A DNA stretch of 64,000 bases from Proteromonas lacertae (lineage: Eukaryota; Sar; Bigyra; Opalinata; Proteromonadidae), in the NCBI GenBank assembly GCA_002245135.1, contig NGBS01000014.1, forward strand, positions 1-64,000, read 5' to 3'. Below, piece by piece: positions 36,579-48,251 of this stretch; position 1 is the first letter of the stretch, and every line of letters starts with the position of its first letter. The notes beneath the pieces were generated by a model. The model saw only the letters and a program-made list of their open reading frames with translations. It was not told where the DNA came from and ran no database searches. A program made the translations under genes and the position numbers.

Positions 36579-38686
36579 TTAATGATTTAAATATGGAGAT
36601 AATATTTCCATTCCTTCATCTACTATTTCATTTCCATATATTTGAAGTTCTTTGAGATATGGAAAAGAAGATAAATTGTTAATCAGTATTTCAACACTTT
36701 TATATGTTAGTTTATTATCTAAATAATATATAAATATCAAATTATACTACTCAAATCTAATATTTTTATATCTTTCAATTCGTTTGATCTTAATGAAATG
36801 AATGATTTGATAATATCATCATCAATTTCTAAATTTCGAAGATTCAATTTATCATTATAATAACCTTCTTTTATGTATTCAATCAATTCTGGAATATTTT
36901 CATCAATCAGTAATTCTTTGTTGCTTCTGTTAATATTAAATCGGATTTTTGATATAGGGAATTTGGAGAATAAGGCTTTTAATCCTTTTGAATGAATATT
37001 CCTATTTTTTGTAATATCTATTCTCTCAATATTTGGATATTTATATAATTCTTCTGATAATAATATCATTGATTCATCATCTAAATTCATCTTTCTGAGA
37101 TTCAATTCATTTCTTTTGTTAATTAATAAATGTAAATATGGAAATAATAATTTGAAGCCTTTTGTACCAATTGGATTAGCTATTTCATAAAAGTAACATA
37201 GAATAATATATACATGTTAAATCTAAGTATTTCAATTTCATGAATGGAATTGATTTAATAAATGATTCAATGAAATCAGAAGTAAGATTGCAATCAAACA
37301 AGTATAATTCATGTAAATTAGATAATTGAGTAAATAAAGATCCAAATAATGATTGATATTGGATTGGAATATCAACATCTAATAAATAAAAAGGATAAGA
37401 ATTATACAAAAATGAAGTATGGTTGGATTAATTAGTTTCAATATTCTGAATAAATAATTCAAACCTTTTTCACAAAAACAAATACATTGTCCATAAACTA
37501 TAATTGTTTCACTATTTTCATCATATAAAATATTAAATATCTTTTTATCCAAACAAAGTTGATTATATAAGTAAAACTCTTTACATTGGTGATGGATTTG
37601 AAAATTCATCTTGTCTCTTATTGAATAATAATCTTTGTTCAATTTCATCATCAACAATATTGATAGTATTCTTTCATTTGGTTTATTATTGTAGGATTCT
37701 ATTAATCCATCTCGAATGTTTTCCCATTTATCACTCTGAAGGTAATATTTCATTGGATAAACTATTGGAAGTATAACAATTAAATAATCATCTTTATTGA
37801 ATAAAAGTTCTTTTCTTTCATCACATATCATCAAATTATCTTCTTTATCTCTCATTGTTTCACTCATTTTTATCATTTCTTTTTTCAAATCTTTTAAACT
37901 CATTCTATATTCACTTTTCACTTTCAACATTCTTTCCATCATCTCTTTCATCAATTCATCACATTCTACATCTAAACTGTATTTACATCTCATTATATTC
38001 TCTTTTGTTTTGATGATATTATCATCTTCATTAAATGGTAATTTCTTACAAATCATTTCATATAATATACAGCCAATTGACCAAATCACACTTCTCTCAT
38101 CACATTCTAATCCATTCAACTCTTCTGGACTTTTGAAGCAAATATCATACAATCTCATATCTTCTTCTTTTCTCAATTCATTCAAACATAAATCACATAC
38201 CTTTATTTCATCACCATCTTCTTCATATATTATATTACTACTCTTCAAATTACAAACTATTAAATCACATTCATTCAATACCAACAATATATTACACATT
38301 GAACATATTACACTAATAATATCACTATTTGACATGGATTTTGTGTAAACTACCTCTTCTAAATCTCTATCATAGTACTTTCTTTCTATCATCATATAAT
38401 AATTATGTTTATTCATTTGACATACTTTAGAAAAACAGACATAAGCAATACAACAATCTAACAACAATGAGCTGGTCTCATGGAATTCTAATATTGTCTT
38501 TTCTTTTATTCCTACAAGACTAATAATTTTAAGGGTTTTAATATCACTTTGATGTTGAACAACAAAATCTACTTCACTTTCACTCCTTTCTACCTTTTCT
38601 TTAACCTATTCAATATATATTAATCAAAATACTTCAATTACATAGGAAAATACTGATAACAACATGTCACCCAAGAAATAATTCAT
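36579..38686 (-). CDS. Pseudokinase-LRR protein, left copy (intact)
   Basis: Private first exon (MNYFLGDMLLSVFSYVIE) at 38686, then a 27-nt intron and VKEKVERSESEVDF. The kinase-like domain keeps the overall fold pattern, but catalytic residues are changed: the HRD region reads CDLIVCNLKSSN, the DFG position reads CDLCLNEL, and the usual DVWS reads SVIWSIGCILYEM. FKSPEEL stands for the APE motif. It is therefore probably a pseudokinase. The C-terminal part has RNI-like leucine-rich repeats (LHELYLFDCNLTSDFIESF, LNLRKMNLDDESM, LKELQIYGNEIVDEGMEIL). Introns near 37430-37400, 37215 and 36755 join these, and the frame is open through 37100 where the right copy has a stop. No signal peptide is evident. 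Role unknown; LRR plus pseudokinase suggests a signalling adaptor. Confidence 0.8.
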
Positions 38687-38876
38687 TTTTTGTTTTATTC
38701 CATAATATATCCGTTTCTTAATATCAGTTATGTTTTTAAATGAATGAAATATAAACAATGAAATACTGATACTCTTTATAATTTTAAGCAAAACAATAAT
38801 TAATTTATTAATCCCTAAATAAACAAATCTATTATATTATTCAATAATTATATGTTAAAACACTATACTATTTACA

Positions 38877-40562
38877 TTAACCATATTCATTTACATTTAT
38901 TACTTCATAATCTTCATTATTATATTTAAGATAATATACAGCTACTGAGGCTATTAACAACAATACTGCAATTACATAGATATATATGAAAGATATATTC
39001 ATTTTGCTTTTTGTTTGTGTTGTAAATTCATACTTTTCATTTTCAGCTACTTTCACAAATACATCATAGTTTATATAGTTTGTAGAATGATGATAATATG
39101 GCATTGATGAATCATATATTAATGATTCATTCATATTATAATTCAAATTCTTCATTTGTAAATAAATGTAAAACAAATCTCCTTCAATCAAATTGCTTTT
39201 GTCTTTAACAAGTCCATCAGGATCTGTTATAAAACTATTGATGATTTTAACATTACTAAACTTATCATTATAACCAAAAAAATCAACACTTCTCACATTT
39301 ACATCTTCTTCTTTCTTTACAGATATATAACTATTATTAACATATATATCTCCTTTATTAACATTTACAAACAAATATGCTAATTTTACTTTCTTACAAT
39401 AATGTATTCCATTCAGACTAACATAACAGAATCTATCTTTCATCACATTAAAAGACTCATTAAAATGATATTTAATTTGAATATAATTGGCTATTATATT
39501 TCCTAAATTTGTAGTTGATATTCCACTGATATAGAAACTTCTTTTCATACTTTTCTCTTTTGCTTCAATAAAGTCCATTATTATTTCATCTACATGAATA
39601 TCAAATAAATAATGATTTAATTTCAAGGTTTTAAAATTGGATATTTCATTTATTACTCCACATAAATACATACTATTTGAAGACTTCTTTTTATCTTCAT
39701 ATGATAATTTCTTTCTAATAACAACCATTATATGATTCATTTCTATATTAGTTGTACTTTTATCTATAAAGAAACTGAGTAAAAAACCACTAAAAGAAAA
39801 AAACTTCACATTTTCTATATCTACAACCACATAATCAAAGTTTATATTTGTAGTTGAGTAAATCAATAATCCAATATTTATTAATCTGGCAATTGGCTCT
39901 AATATTATTGTTTTGCCTTTCACAAATACTCCTTTATAATAAGTAGAATTTCTATTTGATAATTCACAACTAATCAAACACCAACTCATTTCAGCATTAT
40001 AATGAATATCTATTTCATTAAATACAACTCCAATATCATTTACTTCACTGTTAATTATTCTATTACTGATTAAACCTTTTAAACCATTACTTCCACTTAA
40101 AACAACTTTTCTATTCATAATTAAATTGAGCTTTCTTATTTTACAGTTCTCTATCATATCTATCAATCCATTTTCTATTTCATTTTCATTTTCACTATCA
40201 ATATTGAAAATTTCTATTGTGATATTATATATTTCACAGTTTGTTAAATTATTCAACAATCTCACTGATTTAGTTTTACCAACATACAAATTCATTTTTG
40301 AATCATATCCATTGCCTTTTATTCTTTTCTTATCTATATCTATTGATTTCCAAATTTCTAAGTCGATTTTTAGATTCTCTTCTAATATTACCACTTCATT
40401 ACCATCAAGTAATTTCAGTAATTTATTATTATCATTTACATTCTCAGATTTCGAGATTGATCTTAGATTAGCTACTTTTTCACAATTCACTGAACAAAGA
40501 CACAATACCTGTAAAATCAATATATAATATATCAAGTTATTCTTTTCAGAAATAGAATTCAT
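38877..40562 (-). CDS. Predicted single-pass surface protein, unknown family
   Basis: Occupies the unique centre of the inverted duplication. I prefer the ATG at 40562 (MNSISEK) over one 57 bases upstream because it is followed directly by a signal-peptide-like segment (LIYYILILQVLCLCSVNC). The ~500-residue ectodomain is rich in N, I, S and V, with recurrent short beta-like strands reminiscent of beta-helix proteins (inference). A C-terminal transmembrane helix (YIYVIAVLLLIASVAVYYL) leads to a short tail (NNEDYEVINVNEYG) with two tyrosines in acidic or NxxY-like contexts. It is 190 bp upstream of the left pseudokinase-LRR start and divergent from the right copy. Shared regulation with those genes is possible but unproven. 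Confidence 0.75.
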   Translation of the reverse strand: MNSISEKNNLIYYILILQVLCLCSVNCEKVANLRSISKSENVNDNNKLLKLLDGNEVVILEENLKIDLEIWKSIDIDKKRIKGNGYDSKMNLYVGKTKSVRLLNNLTNCEIYNITIEIFNIDSENENEIENGLIDMIENCKIRKLNLIMNRKVVLSGSNGLKGLISNRIINSEVNDIGVVFNEIDIHYNAEMSWCLISCELSNRNSTYYKGVFVKGKTIILEPIARLINIGLLIYSTTNINFDYVVVDIENVKFFSFSGFLLSFFIDKSTTNIEMNHIMVVIRKKLSYEDKKKSSNSMYLCGVINEISNFKTLKLNHYLFDIHVDEIIMDFIEAKEKSMKRSFYISGISTTNLGNIIANYIQIKYHFNESFNVMKDRFCYVSLNGIHYCKKVKLAYLFVNVNKGDIYVNNSYISVKKEEDVNVRSVDFFGYNDKFSNVKIINSFITDPDGLVKDKSNLIEGDLFYIYLQMKNLNYNMNESLIYDSSMPYYHHSTNYINYDVFVKVAENEKYEFTTQTKSKMNISFIYIYVIAVLLLIASVAVYYLKYNNEDYEVINVNEYG

Positions 40563-40654
40563 GTTTACTATTCTATTTGATGAAATATTAATGATTTTAT
40601 GTTTTGATCGACTGTACAATTATGCACTCGATTGAACTGGATTGTTTTAGATTA

Positions 40655-42748
40655 ATGAATTTTGAGAATGAGATGTTCTATTCTATCTTACCTTCTAATG
40701 TCATAGTATATAAATTTATTTACAGTGAATAGGTTAAAGAAAAGGTAGAAAGGAGTGAAAGTGAAGTAGATTTTGTTGTTCAACATCAAAGTGATATTAA
40801 AAACCTTAAAATTATTAGTCTTGTAGGAATAAAAGAAAAGACAATATTAGAATTCCATGAGACCAGCTCATTGTTGTTAGATTGTTGTATTGCTTATGTC
40901 TGTTTTTCTAAAGTATGTCAAATGAATAAACATAATTATTATATGATGATAGAAAGAAAGTACTATGATAGAGATTTAGAAGAGGTAGTTTACACAAAAT
41001 CCATGTCAAATAGTGATATTATTAGTGTAATATGTTCAATGTGTAATATATTGTTGGTATTGAATGAATGTGATTTAATAGTTTGTAATTTGAAAAGTTC
41101 TAACGTTATAATCTGTTTAGATGGAAGAGTAAAAATATGTGATTTATGTTTGAATGAATTGAGAAAAGAAGAAGATATGAGATTGTATGATATTTGCTTC
41201 AAAAGTCCAGAAGAGTTGAATGGATTAGAATGTGATGAGAGAAGTGTGATTTGGTCAATTGGTTGTATATTATATGAAATGATTTGTAAGAAATTACCAT
41301 TTAATGAAGATGATAATATCATCAAAACAAAAGATAATATCATGAAATGTAAATACAGTTATGATGTAGAATGTGATGAAATGATGAAAGAAATGACAGA
41401 AAGAATGTTGAAAGTGAAAAGTGAATATAGAATGAGTTTAAAAGATTTGAAAAAAGAAATGATAAAAATGAGTGAAACAATGAGAGATAAAGAAGATAAT
41501 TTAAAGATATGTGAAGAAAGAAAAGAAACACTATATAATGATGATTATTTAACTGTTATACTTCCAATAGTTTATCCAATGAAATATTACCTTCAGAGTG
41601 ATAAATGGAAAAACATTCGAGATGGATTAATAGAATCCTACAATAATAAACCAAATGAAAGAATATTATCAATATTGTTGATGATGAAATTGAACAAAGA
41701 TTATTATTCAATCAGAGACAAGATGAAATTTCAAATCCATCACCAATGTAAAGAAAATGAAGAATGTTATTTAGATGAAAAGATATTTAATATTTTATAT
41801 GATGAAAATAGTGAAAAATATTTAGTTTATGGACATTGTATCTGTTTTTGTGTAGAAGGTTTGAATTATTTATTCAGAATATTGAAACTAATTAATCCAA
41901 CCATACTTCATTTTCGTATAATTCTAATCATTTCTGTTTATTTAGGTTTTATTCTTATTCCATATCAATATCAATCATTATTTGGATCTTTATTTACTCA
42001 ATTATCTAATTTACATGAATTATACTTGTTTCATTTCGATGTTACTTCTGATTTCATTGAATCATTTATTAAATCAATTCCATTCATGAAATTGAAATAC
42101 TTAGATTTAACATGTATATATTATTCTATGTTACTTTTATGAAATAGCTAATCCAATTGGTACAAAAGGCTTCAAATTATTACTTCCATATTTACATTTA
42201 TTAATCAACAAATAAAGTGAATTGAATCTCAGAAAGATGAATTTAGATGATGAATCAATGATATTATTATCAGAAGAATTATATAAATATCCAAATATTG
42301 AGAGAATAGATATTACAAAAAATAGGAATATTCATTCAAAAGGATTAAAAGCCTTATTCTCCAAATTCCCTATATCAAAAATCCGATTTAATATTAACAG
42401 AAGCAACAAAGAATTACTGATTGATGAAAATATTCCAGAATTGATTGAATACATAAAAGAAGGTTATTATAATGATAAATTGAATCTTCGAAATTTAGAA
42501 ATTGATGATGATATTATCAAATCATTCATTTCATTAAGATCAAACGAATTGAAAGATATAAAAATATTAGATTTGAGTAGTATAATTTGATATTTATATA
42601 TTATTTAGATAATAAACTAACATATAAAAGTGTTGAAATACTGATTAACAATTTATCTTCTTTTCCATATCTCAAAGAACTTCAAATATATGGAAATGAA
42701 ATAGTAGATGAAGGAATGGAAATATTATCTCCATATTTAAATCATTAA
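40655..42748 (+). pseudogene. Pseudokinase-LRR protein, right copy with premature stop
   Basis: Private first exon (MNFENEMFYSILPSNVI), a 27-nt intron, then the same VKEKVERSESEVDF start as the left copy. It differs from the left in patches: VIICLDGRVKICDL instead of IYEEDGDEIKVCDL, KENEECYLDEKIF instead of KEFYLYNQLCLDKKIF, and FHFDVTSDF instead of FDCNLTSDF. At 42213-42215 an in-frame TAA follows LLINK where the left copy reads LLINKRNELNLRKMN. I see no intron to skip it. The product would lose its last LRRs, although the downstream LRR sequence is still identical to the left copy. It may be a truncated but expressed protein rather than a dead gene. Confidence 0.75.
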
Positions 42749-42906
42749 TACCATTTCTATTATAGAAATGAAAAGATTGCGATTGATATAAGTGATAATA
42801 AAATTGTATGGAATATCAGAAGAAGAAAAGAGAGAATTATCAGAAGAGTTTTGGAATATAGAATAGATTAAAATAATAAATTATTGTTTTTCATTTTGTT
42901 AAATTT

Positions 42907-43106
42907 TACCCCGAAGGGTAGGCGTTACTTAGAAGTAGTGCAATACTAAGAACACCTTCGTAATGGTGTATAGTAAACTATACAGTTCCATTACCCCATT
43001 CAAATATTAATGTGAAATTAATACTACCACATGGGTAGCATATCAGTTTTCACACTGATAAGAACAGATACTACACTTGATCTTAGCCAAAAGGCCGAGA
43101 AAATAT
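42907..43106 (-). ncRNA. U2: U2 spliceosomal snRNA, copy 2
   Basis: Reverse complement of the 36221-36420 gene with no difference seen. All U2 hallmarks listed for copy 1 are present, so both are likely functional. Confidence 0.95.
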
Positions 43107-43128
43107 GAAAATTGAATTCTTCTTTTTT

Positions 43129-43149
43129 CTTTTATATGATCCTTTTATA
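43129..43149 (-). promoter_or_regulatory. TATA-like boxes upstream of U2 copy 2
   Basis: Mirror of 36178-36198: two TATAAAAG boxes in the same spacing relative to the RNA start. Confidence 0.45.
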
Positions 43150-43302
43150 TGAATTATTTTATGGCTTATTTTATTTTTATTTTATTTTTCATTTCAAGCA
43201 CTCCATTTTCACTCTTTTATATTCTCATTTTGTTTATTACACCCATTACACACAATTTTAACAACAAAATTATCAAGTCAAACTCAAATCAACTACTTCT
43301 AT

Positions 43303-44762
43303 TTATATTTCTTTTACAGTCATTTCATCTACATTAAATCCAGGCATTGGGAAACTTGTTGCAAATATACTCACATCATGTCTCAACTGTTCGATATCTT
43401 TATTCTTTGGTAAAGCAGCTAAGAAATCTACCAATTTCTTTCCTACTTGCTTCTGAATATCTAAACTGATCTTTATTGCACGATCTAAGAAATCAGCTAC
43501 TTTCTCAAAATCAGCTTCTTTTAAACCACGAGTTGTTAAAGCAGGTGTTCCTATTCTAACACCGCCTGGAGTAAAAGCACTACGATCACCATGAACTGCA
43601 TTCTTATTCAATGTTATATTTACTTCATCACATACTTTTTCTAATTTATTTCCAGTTAAACCATTTGGACGTAAATCAACTAATAATAAATGATTATCAG
43701 TTCCATCAGTCACTAATTTATATCCATGAGATTTTAAACGATTACCTAATGCAACAGCATTTAAACGAACTTGATGAACATATTCTTTAAATTCAGGAGT
43801 ATTTACTTCTAATAATTGAGTAGCTATACCTGCGATTTGATGTTCATGTGGTCCACCTTGTAAAGCAGGGAATACTGCATCATTTATTTTCTTTTCAAAT
43901 TCACGACTGTCTTTCTTATAGAATATCATACCAGCACGTGGACCTCGTAAACTTTTATGAGTTGTTGTTGTTACTATATCACAATATTCAAATGGATTTG
44001 AAGCTTCTCCTGTTGCGACTAAACCACTAATGTGAGCCATATCCATCATCAAGATTGCACCATTAGCATCAGCTATTTCACGATATCGTTTATAATCCCA
44101 TTCACGAGGATAAGCACTTCCTCCACATACTATTAAATCAGGTTTAAAGGTCTTGGCTAAATCAGCTAAACGATCATAATCTATTAAACCAGTTTCAGCA
44201 TTTACACTGTAGGGTAAACTTTCAAAGAAGATTGAAGTTGCACTTACACTCTTCTTCTGTAATGTCGTTGGATTCCAACTATAATAACCATGAGTTAAAT
44301 GACCTCCACTTGGTAAATCTAAACCCATTATTCGAGCATGAGGATGTAATAAACCAGTATATACAGCTAAGTTAGCTGGACTACCACTGTACGGTTGAAC
44401 ATTTACACCCCATTCATTACTATCTAAATGATAAGCTTCTAAAGCACGCTTTTGGCATAACTCTTCCACTTCATCGATATGTTCATTACCACCATAATAA
44501 CGATGATGAGGATAACCTTCAGAATACTTGTTCGTTAAACAAGAACCTAAACAATCCATCACTGCGCGAGAAGTAAAATTCTATTCATACAGTATAAATT
44601 ATATTTTAAATACCTCAGAGGCAATTAATTCTAAACATTTCCATTGACGATTCTTTTCTTTCTCAATTATTCCCCATAATTCAGGATCGTGTTCTTTTAA
44701 TGGAACATTACCTGGCTAAATACAATAAATTGTTGTATTTATACGAGTTGTTTAGTAGACAT
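43303..44762 (-). CDS. Serine hydroxymethyltransferase, copy 2 (different first exon)
   Basis: Same enzyme and identical protein from exon 2 onward as copy 1, including the PLP-lysine motif THKSLRGPR. Outside the repeat boundary at 44727 the sequence is unrelated to copy 1 but supplies a proper six-codon first exon (MSTKQL, ATG at 44762), a GTATAA donor and the same frame into PGNVPLKEH. So this copy is complete and differs only at its extreme N-terminus, lacking the KRRK stretch. The gene 3' to 44879 lies in the same orientation, 117 bp upstream of this start. Confidence 0.93.
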
Positions 44763-44879
44763 AAGAAATGAGAAATGAATTATTTGAGTTGATTTGACTT
44801 GATTTGATTTTACATTTATGACGATTCAAAAGAAACAAAAAGAACAATTAAAATTAATAAATAACAATTAATTTATTTT

Positions 44880-45631
44880 TTATGTTGTGTCTTTAGATTT
44901 TACTATTCTTCTACTTCTTGTAGTTGGCCTTGATCTTGATTTTTCAAATGCTTTTGGTTTTTGTGGAGATTTATAAATATCGAATGTATATGCTTTACAC
45001 TTTCCTGAATCATATTTTGAAGCAAAATCACCTAACTTCGGTGTTTTAACTGGTGGTTTTTCTATATCTGAAGAAGTAGAGTCTAGAGGAGGAGGTGGAG
45101 GAGGATTCGATTCAGTTTTTGAAGGGGAATATGTCCTTTCTTTCTCAGGAGTTGAAGTGGCTGTGTTTCTTAATGTTTGTCTTAATAAATGCTGTGCACT
45201 TGGATCATCTTCTATATCATTTATATGATCATCAGACACTGTATTGATTATTCTAATCGATAATATAATATATATATATTTCATAGAATACACTGATTGT
45301 CTCACACCATCTGGATTTTCTTTGGCTAGTGAGTCTAACATATTGAACCTAGCAATCAATTTGTTTGCACATTGTGTTCCTCTTAGTTTCAAATCAGAAT
45401 ACTGCTGTTTCATCTGTTTCGTCGAAATGGAGTTTAAATATGATTCTGATGTGAAATATAGTGTGTCAGTGTATATTTTATTTAATTGAAATCTATTTCA
45501 TTTATAAAATAATGATAATAAATGAAATACCTTGCTGTTTCTCTATCTGGAATATAACCTGATGTATCTCTTTTTGTTTTGTCCTTAGGATCTTCCTTAT
45601 CTTTATCATCATCATAGTCTTTTCTAGTCAT
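44880..45631 (-). CDS. Hypothetical protein with basic proline-rich tail
   Basis: Exon 1 from 45631 (MTRKDYDDDKDKEDPKDK) splices through a ~38-nt intron into FQLNKIYTDTLYF. A second intron, after RQSV near 45285, joins IINTVSDDHINDIEDD. The first half looks helical (TKQMKQQYSDLKLRGTQ); the second half has a run of prolines, two SPQKP/TPKL-like sites and a strongly basic end (SRSRPTTRSRRIVKSKDTT). The TP/SP sites and basic tail would suit a nuclear or microtubule-associated phosphoprotein, but this is inference. I do not recognise the family. Divergent from the next gene with 95 bp between ATGs. Confidence 0.75.
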
Positions 45632-45726
45632 GAGAAAATGAGAAGTATAAAATTTAAAACAGTTTCTTCAAGCCATTTAGTTTGATTGTTTTTAAACTAT
45701 ATTTTTATTTATTTTGAAATATACAA

Positions 45727-48207
45727 ATGGAGTATATAGAATATGATGAGTATTCAACTATACAACATGTATCCAGATGGAAATGGTATAACATTAAATG
45801 AATAATGTTGATTAGGGTGATAAAGGCTTTATGGGAGTGTAATAAGAATTTTTCAAGGCTAAAATGTAAATTAGTCGATACTATCATTTATGAAAATGGT
45901 TTACCACATTTATGGCTTTTCACAGCAAAAGATGGAACAGTTATGAAGAAACGACTAGATAAACTAAATCCAAATGAAATCATACGACAATTTTCAGAAG
46001 GTAATAATCCTGTATATGGAGAACCAATAGCTCTATTTAGAAGAGTATAATTAAAAACAAGAATTATATTTTGTAAATAGTTTGATCATTATTCAATAAA
46101 ATATGAATTTTCAACATCATTGAAGTTTAGAACATTAGTATTAGGATTAAGTCAAGGTGCTTGTATGCCAATCTATTCAGTTCAAAAGTGTGCAGAGACA
46201 ATAGAAGGAAGAAAAGATCCATGTGTTTTAAGATCAAAATATATAGTAGAAGGAAGAAATGTAAGTTATAAAATATTTAAAGTTAAATTTGATATACCTG
46301 TATATAAATAAATAAATAAATATATATATATATATAGAAGCCAAAAACATCAGAATTAGAAGTATATGAAGGAGGAATCTTGAACAGTATAACGCAGAAT
46401 ATAATAAGACATATTGAACATAATCAGCATGTACAATTGATACTATTAGCATGTGATTTCTATATATCTCATGAAGGTCCAATATTATTTGATATTCCAT
46501 ATGTATTATTTATTATTTATTATTTTATTATATTGTGATATAATATAGTATAAGACACAAAATGAAGTTGATGGATTGAGAGATTATTCAATGAATCCAA
46601 TTAAAGGATTACCAATAAGAGAAGCTTCTTATAGAGTTTCATTTGTATATAATAATAATAATAATTAATTATATTAGACATCTCAAGCTCAAGTTGTTCC
46701 AGATAGAATCGAAGAGTGTCATGATAGGCCATGTAATGGAGAAAACTGTACAAATGTTATTGGAAAAACAGACACATTCTTAATACCCTACAAAGCCATA
46801 TTATTAACAAAAATTGAGAATAAGAAATTGAAAGAAATAAAAGAAAAGAGAGAATCTGAAGGTGAAGAAGTTGATTATAATGATGAAGAGACATATTCAT
46901 TATCCAATAGAATGAAGTTATGGGATGAGGCGAAGAAACATTTAATTCCTGTAAATATGAGAGAAGGAATAGTTACTCAAGAAAGAAAATATACTTTATA
47001 TTATGATGAATTATATAATATTCATACTGATCAATATTATAGTAATATTGGTGTATGTAACACTTGCTATCATTTATATTCATCATTACAGAGATATAGG
47101 AACAAAGTGTTTCAACCCAAAGAGAGATATGAGAATGATGAAAAGAGAATAAAAAATAAACAGCAAGGAAGTAATAGTAAGAATGTATTATCACAAAGAA
47201 TTGAAGAATTATCTAAACCAAAATTTGTATAGATTATATTTTTAATTATTATATATATTTAGAGGCCAATTTCAATTGATCAACCCAGTGAAGATAAACA
47301 ACAAAAGATAAAGAAGAATAGGCCATTTTCAGCAATGCCAGATATGGTTCAATCTAAGCAAAATCAAAATCAACAGAATCTTCATTATTCATCCAAGAAA
47401 ATAAGACCAGCATCTGCTTTACCTAATTTTTCAAAACAACCCTCTTATTTACAACCAACTTACAGTTCATTTAGAGGAAGAAATCCTCCAATCCTTCAAC
47501 AACAATTTAATGAATCTTTATCTAAAAGTCCTCGTAAGGATATTTATATTCCTAAAATCAATAAGAATCCTCCATTATTTGAAAGAAAACCATTACCATC
47601 TGATGTTAGTAGTGGTAGAACAAGTCCTATTATTTCACCTACAAAACCAAATAATAATAATATTAATAATAATAATAATAATAGAAGAAATAATACATCA
47701 TCCAGTACAAAGCTATTATTACAAGAATTATCAAGTGAAGATGAAGATGATGACGAAGAAGAAATTGCAGTTAATAATCATGTTGATAGTAATAAAGATA
47801 ATGATGTTATTAGACCTTTGCCAATATCATCATCAATTGCATCATTTCAACAACAACAACAACAACCATTGTTTCATAAAGTTAGAAATACTAAAAGTAG
47901 TAGTTATAGTAATATTGGAAGTGTGTCTCAATACTCTAGTAGAAATAATGAACTGTATAACATATACCACAAGCCAATTCCCAATCGTTACAGAAGTGGA
48001 AGTGCTCCTTCTAAAAGGAGAGAGAAAGATGTAAATTTATCAGAATTTACTAAATTTTGTTTAATGCAGTTGAAAGATGAGGATATAGATAGATCATTTA
48101 TAAATAATATGCAGAAGATGGGATTTTCCAATAGATTAGAAGTAATTAAGGCTATTGAGAAGTATAAAGGAGAAGAGTGGGTAAGAAAACATGTTAAGAT
48201 CGATTAA
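45727..48207 (+). CDS. Hypothetical multi-exon protein with RPxSAxP motifs
   Basis: Starts MEYIEYDEYSTIQHVSRW at 45727 and joins about seven exons through GTAT...TAG introns, each keeping frame, to the TAA at 48205-48207. The N-terminal 400 residues look globular, with conserved-looking blocks (YENGLPHLWLFTAKDG, LILLACDFYISHEGP, IGVCNTCYHLYSSL) and several cysteine pairs. The middle carries KKNRPFSAMP and KKIRPASALP, an R-P-x-S-A motif often seen in axonemal and microtubule proteins of protists. Then come N-, Q- and E-rich low-complexity stretches. The C-terminus (FSNRLEVIKAIEKYKGEEW) looks like a small UBA-type helical unit. Function unknown; a cytoskeletal role is a guess from the motifs. 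Confidence 0.8.
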
Positions 48208-48251
48208 ATACCAAAACACAAATAATTAATACAAAATAATATTTATATGAT

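Larger units (their letters stand above)
34600..38612 (+). repeat. Left arm of the 4-kb inverted duplication
   Basis: Pairs with 40726-44727 (coordinate sum 79327 in the outer part, 79338 at the inner end because of small indels). The outer boundary is in SHMT intron 1 and the inner boundary in intron 1 of the pseudokinase-LRR gene. The outer ~2.5 kb, including intergenic DNA and the U2 gene, looks identical. The inner ~1.4 kb has patches of substitutions and indels. Confidence 0.92.
40726..44727 (-). repeat. Right arm of the 4-kb inverted duplication
   Basis: Mirror of 34600-38612. At 44728 and at 40725 the match stops abruptly within introns and unrelated or diverged first exons follow. 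The arm is 11 bp shorter than the left because of indels in the pseudokinase-LRR gene. Confidence 0.92.
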
